DNA from: Reclinomonas americana ATCC 50394
Lineage: Eukaryota > Jakobida > Jakobea > Jakobida
Direction: 5' to 3'
DNA length: 20,440 nt
NCBI GenBank assembly: GCA_048213135.1
Contig: PS015603.1
Span: 1-20,440 of the forward strand
The notes beneath the pieces were generated by a model that did no database searches, was not told the DNA's origin, and was given only the letters and a program-made list of their open reading frames with translations. Below, piece after piece: positions 18,231 to 20,440 of this stretch (position 1 is the stretch's first letter; each line of letters opens with the position of its first letter). The position numbers and the translations under genes are program-made.

Positions 18231-20433
18231 TCACGGCAAGTCGGCGTCGAAGAAATCCACATCTGAATACGAGGGCTCGAGCGCCATGGCGCGCCGAAGA
18301 TCCTCCACTTCGGTGTCATGCTGCGCAGCAGGGAAGCGAGAGAGAGAGAGAGATTAGACAAGAGAAGCACGTGCCACACAACGTGATGCTCACCTCCGAG
18401 CCTCGATGTGCCTGCTGGAGCTGCAGAGCAAGAGCCAAACAATCAGAGGTATCTGCAGAAGACACGGTGGCGAGCGATGCACAGTGTGGTGGTGTACGAG
18501 GAAGAAAAGACGGTGGCGTTACCGGTGCAGCAGCGCTCGCTGAGAGGCAATCTGACTCCATCTCCTCGGTGGGCGTCGGGAACATGGCGGCGGCCAAGGA
18601 GCCGTTGTCAGCCATGTGAGACGGTGAGTATTCGTCGTCGCATGCAGGCTCCAGACGAATGTCCTCGATCGAGGACACTGACCAGTTGCAGCCATTCGCC
18701 CATGCACACTCATGATCACATTCGGGGACCACTTCGTCAATGTCCACCGCCTTCAAACATGCACACGGCAAGGTGAGACGCGGTTTGATATCCACACCGT
18801 GTTGGGGCAGCAACGCACCATGTGACTCCTCTCTTCATCGGCGTCGTCTTGAGGAGGAGCGCTTGGTCGTGCGTACGATGGCTGAGTATCAATCTGTGTG
18901 CCAAGACTTTGTGAGAAGGGGCGCATGGTTGGTGCTCCACAAAGGAAGGAAAGTGACTCACGCGGTACCACACGCCCGGCGACGGTGTCAGCGTCGCGGC
19001 CGACGAGGCCCACGGTGCCACAGCAACCGAATGGTGCTGCTTCCGAGGAGCAAGGTCAGCCAAAGCAGCCAAAGCAGCAGAGACAACGCATGATTCTAAC
19101 CAGTGGAGAGGCAGCGGGCAGCATGTGCATGGGGAACGACACTGGTGCGCCGCACGGCCAAGCGTAGCTCGAGGAGACCGGCGGCGCTGGCGGCAGCGAC
19201 GGCGGCGACAGACGAACATCAAAGTGCGGACATGGGTGGTGGGAACCGAGCGGCATGGCAGGCGGCATGAGAGTTCCCCCAGCTGCAGACAACGCCCCCC
19301 CGACAAGAGTGCGAACTAGTCACACCTGCAGTCGGCGAGGACTGCAAGTGGACTCGGTTCGCCAACAACAAAGGGGGGCGCTGTCATTGGCTGGCCCACA
19401 TGCCGTGCACCAGCTGCCGCTCGGTGCGCCACCACCAGTGTCTCATCAACGTCATTGTCGCTGTCGCCGTCGTCATCGTCGTTGTGCGCAGTCGATCCCT
19501 CGAGCAGCTCAGTCGCGCGCGGCACTGGCCCATCGTCGCGCAGGAAGAAGAGTCGGTTGCGCAGGTCATGCATCTCCACAAAGGCTGTCCAGGCGGAGGC
19601 GCGCTGGCTGTTGAACAGGTCGATGCCACTCTGCAAGTGGGGCGAGGGTGAAGGGGTGGACGGGGAAGGGAGGAGGAGGAGAATAAGGAGGAGGAGGTGA
19701 TCATGAGGGGGAAGGAGAAGGGGAAGAGTATGCAGAAAAGGAGAAAAAGTTTGAAGAAGAAGAATAGCAAGGAGGAGGAGGAGGAGGAGGAGGAGGAGGA
19801 GGAGGAGGAGGAGGAGGAGGAGGAGGAGGAGGAGGAGGAGAACAAGAAGAAGAACAAGAACAAGAGGAAGAAGAATAACAAGGAGAAGGAGAAGAGGAGG
19901 GAGAAGAAGAAGAAGACAAAGAAGAATCACAGTCCTCTCTCTCTCGCACATACCATGCTTCTGAGCAAGCGTGATAGGTACATGCGACACTCCTTGCGTT
20001 GCAGCTTGTGTCCAGAGTATGACGCGCCCAAATATACACTCTCGGCGTTTTGCCTATCACTGGTAGTGGGGTTTACAGGCCACACCACAAAGAGAAGCAA
20101 CCGAATGGCTTGCGCCAACCAGCGGTCCACGACGTGTGCGGGGTAGTTACGAGGTGGCATGTGTGTGTGTGCGCGCGCGAGAGAGTGGAAAAAGGTTAAA
20201 GAAACCCGACAGCAAGCCAGACAGTCTTTGGCGTGTTGTCTGATCCGGTTGCATTGTCGGAATTCTCGCAGCAAACGCGCTGGACTGGACATGAACGGCT
20301 TGGTTGTCGCCATGCGGAGCCACTCTCCGCTGCTTGGCGTTGGTGGAGACGCAAGTGTGCTTGGTGGATTTGAAGAGGCGATAATATTAATTACATTGGC
20401 GATATCACACTTGTCGTGATCGAGATCATTCAT
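18231..20433 (-). CDS. Unrecognised seven-exon protein with Pro-rich middle and UIM-like C-terminal region
   Basis: Proposed exons in transcript order: 20433-19954, 19630-19324, 19282-19101, 19036-18962, 18893-18819, 18750-18394 and 18320-18231 (1566 nt, 521 residues, TGA). I do not recognise the family. The N-terminal part has basic and hydrophobic helical stretches (RLLREFRQCNRIRQHAKDC; VDRWLAQAIRLLLFVVWPV; KECRMYLSRLLRSM). Exon 2 reads SGIDLFNSQRASAWTAFVEM then LRNRLFFLRDD and an acidic Asn/Asp run. Exons 3-5 are Pro/Ser-rich. Exon 6 is acidic, with VDIDEVVPECDHEC, and ends in SDCLALALQLQQ, which resembles a ubiquitin-interacting motif (L-x-x-A-L). The end is EDLRRAMALEPSYSD then DFFDADLP. 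Weak points: exon 1 may contain an unrecognised intron near 20030-20200, the 41-nt intron at 19283-19323 could use a donor 2 nt away, and the frame is open to the right edge, so the start may lie outside. Confidence 0.55.
19631..19953 (-). other. Intron with GGA microsatellite
   Basis: A 323-nt phase-0 intron (GTATGT donor, CCACTTGCAG acceptor) of the right-hand gene. It holds (GGA)n on the plus strand at 19771-19840 plus AAG-rich flanks at 19750-19925. The sense strand is therefore a (TCC)n polypyrimidine tract. The long Glu/Lys-rich plus-strand frame here is a product of the repeat. Confidence 0.8.
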
Positions 20434-20440
20434 CGGAGAA

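Noticed and set aside
19697-19920. Plus-strand Glu/Lys-rich coiled-coil-like frame
   Set aside because: Product of GGA/AAG repeats inside an intron of the opposite-strand gene; the flanking exons phase across it.
1-20440. tRNA or rRNA genes
   Set aside because: Reading both strands I found no stretch with the A and B box pattern plus a foldable anticodon arm, and no rRNA-like block; a covariance-model scan would be decisive.

Overview
The window is nuclear DNA of a GC-rich unicellular eukaryote. Most genes are split by short GT-AG introns (about 41-138 nt). A few introns and spacers are long and filled with microsatellites, and most of the seven runs of N fall in or beside these. Ornithine aminotransferase carries a mitochondrial-type presequence, so the organism probably has mitochondria. 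Stop use fits the standard code (TGA, TAA and TAG all end genes). I cannot name the species. No RNA gene, CRISPR array or complete transposon was recognised.

Layout, left to right. A WD40 propeller gene with a hydrophobic segment at each end (526-1741, +). An eleven-exon RING / TRAF-zinc-finger / coiled-coil / IBR-like gene, probably a ubiquitin ligase (2084-4542, +). An eEF1A-lysine-methyltransferase-like gene (5328-4594, -). A weak ORF (5398-5763, +). A GNAT acetyltransferase of bacterial type, cut by a gap (6697-5968, -). A putatively N-myristoylated Gly/Ser/acidic exon (7371-7747, +). About 2.1 kb of microsatellites and decayed 155-bp repeats. WDR41, with an exon chain I could phase throughout (eight exons, 9865-12500, +). 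OAT, seven exons, on the opposite strand (17536-12692, -). A spacer with a three-copy repeat. An unrecognised seven-exon gene with a UIM-like C-terminal region (20433-18231, -), possibly running off the right edge.

The genes do not form one pathway. Themes are WD40 scaffolds (two), ubiquitin-type domains (the RING/TRAF/IBR protein and the UIM-like protein) and metabolism or translation (OAT, eEF1A methyltransferase). The most informative points are a protist WDR41, which implies a C9orf72-SMCR8-WDR41-type complex; the unusual RING-TRAF-IBR order; and three unrelated families of 110-165-bp repeats in introns and spacers. Exon junctions were read by eye from splice consensus and reading phase. 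For WDR41, OAT, the RING/TRAF gene and the right-hand gene the chosen exons sum to a multiple of three.
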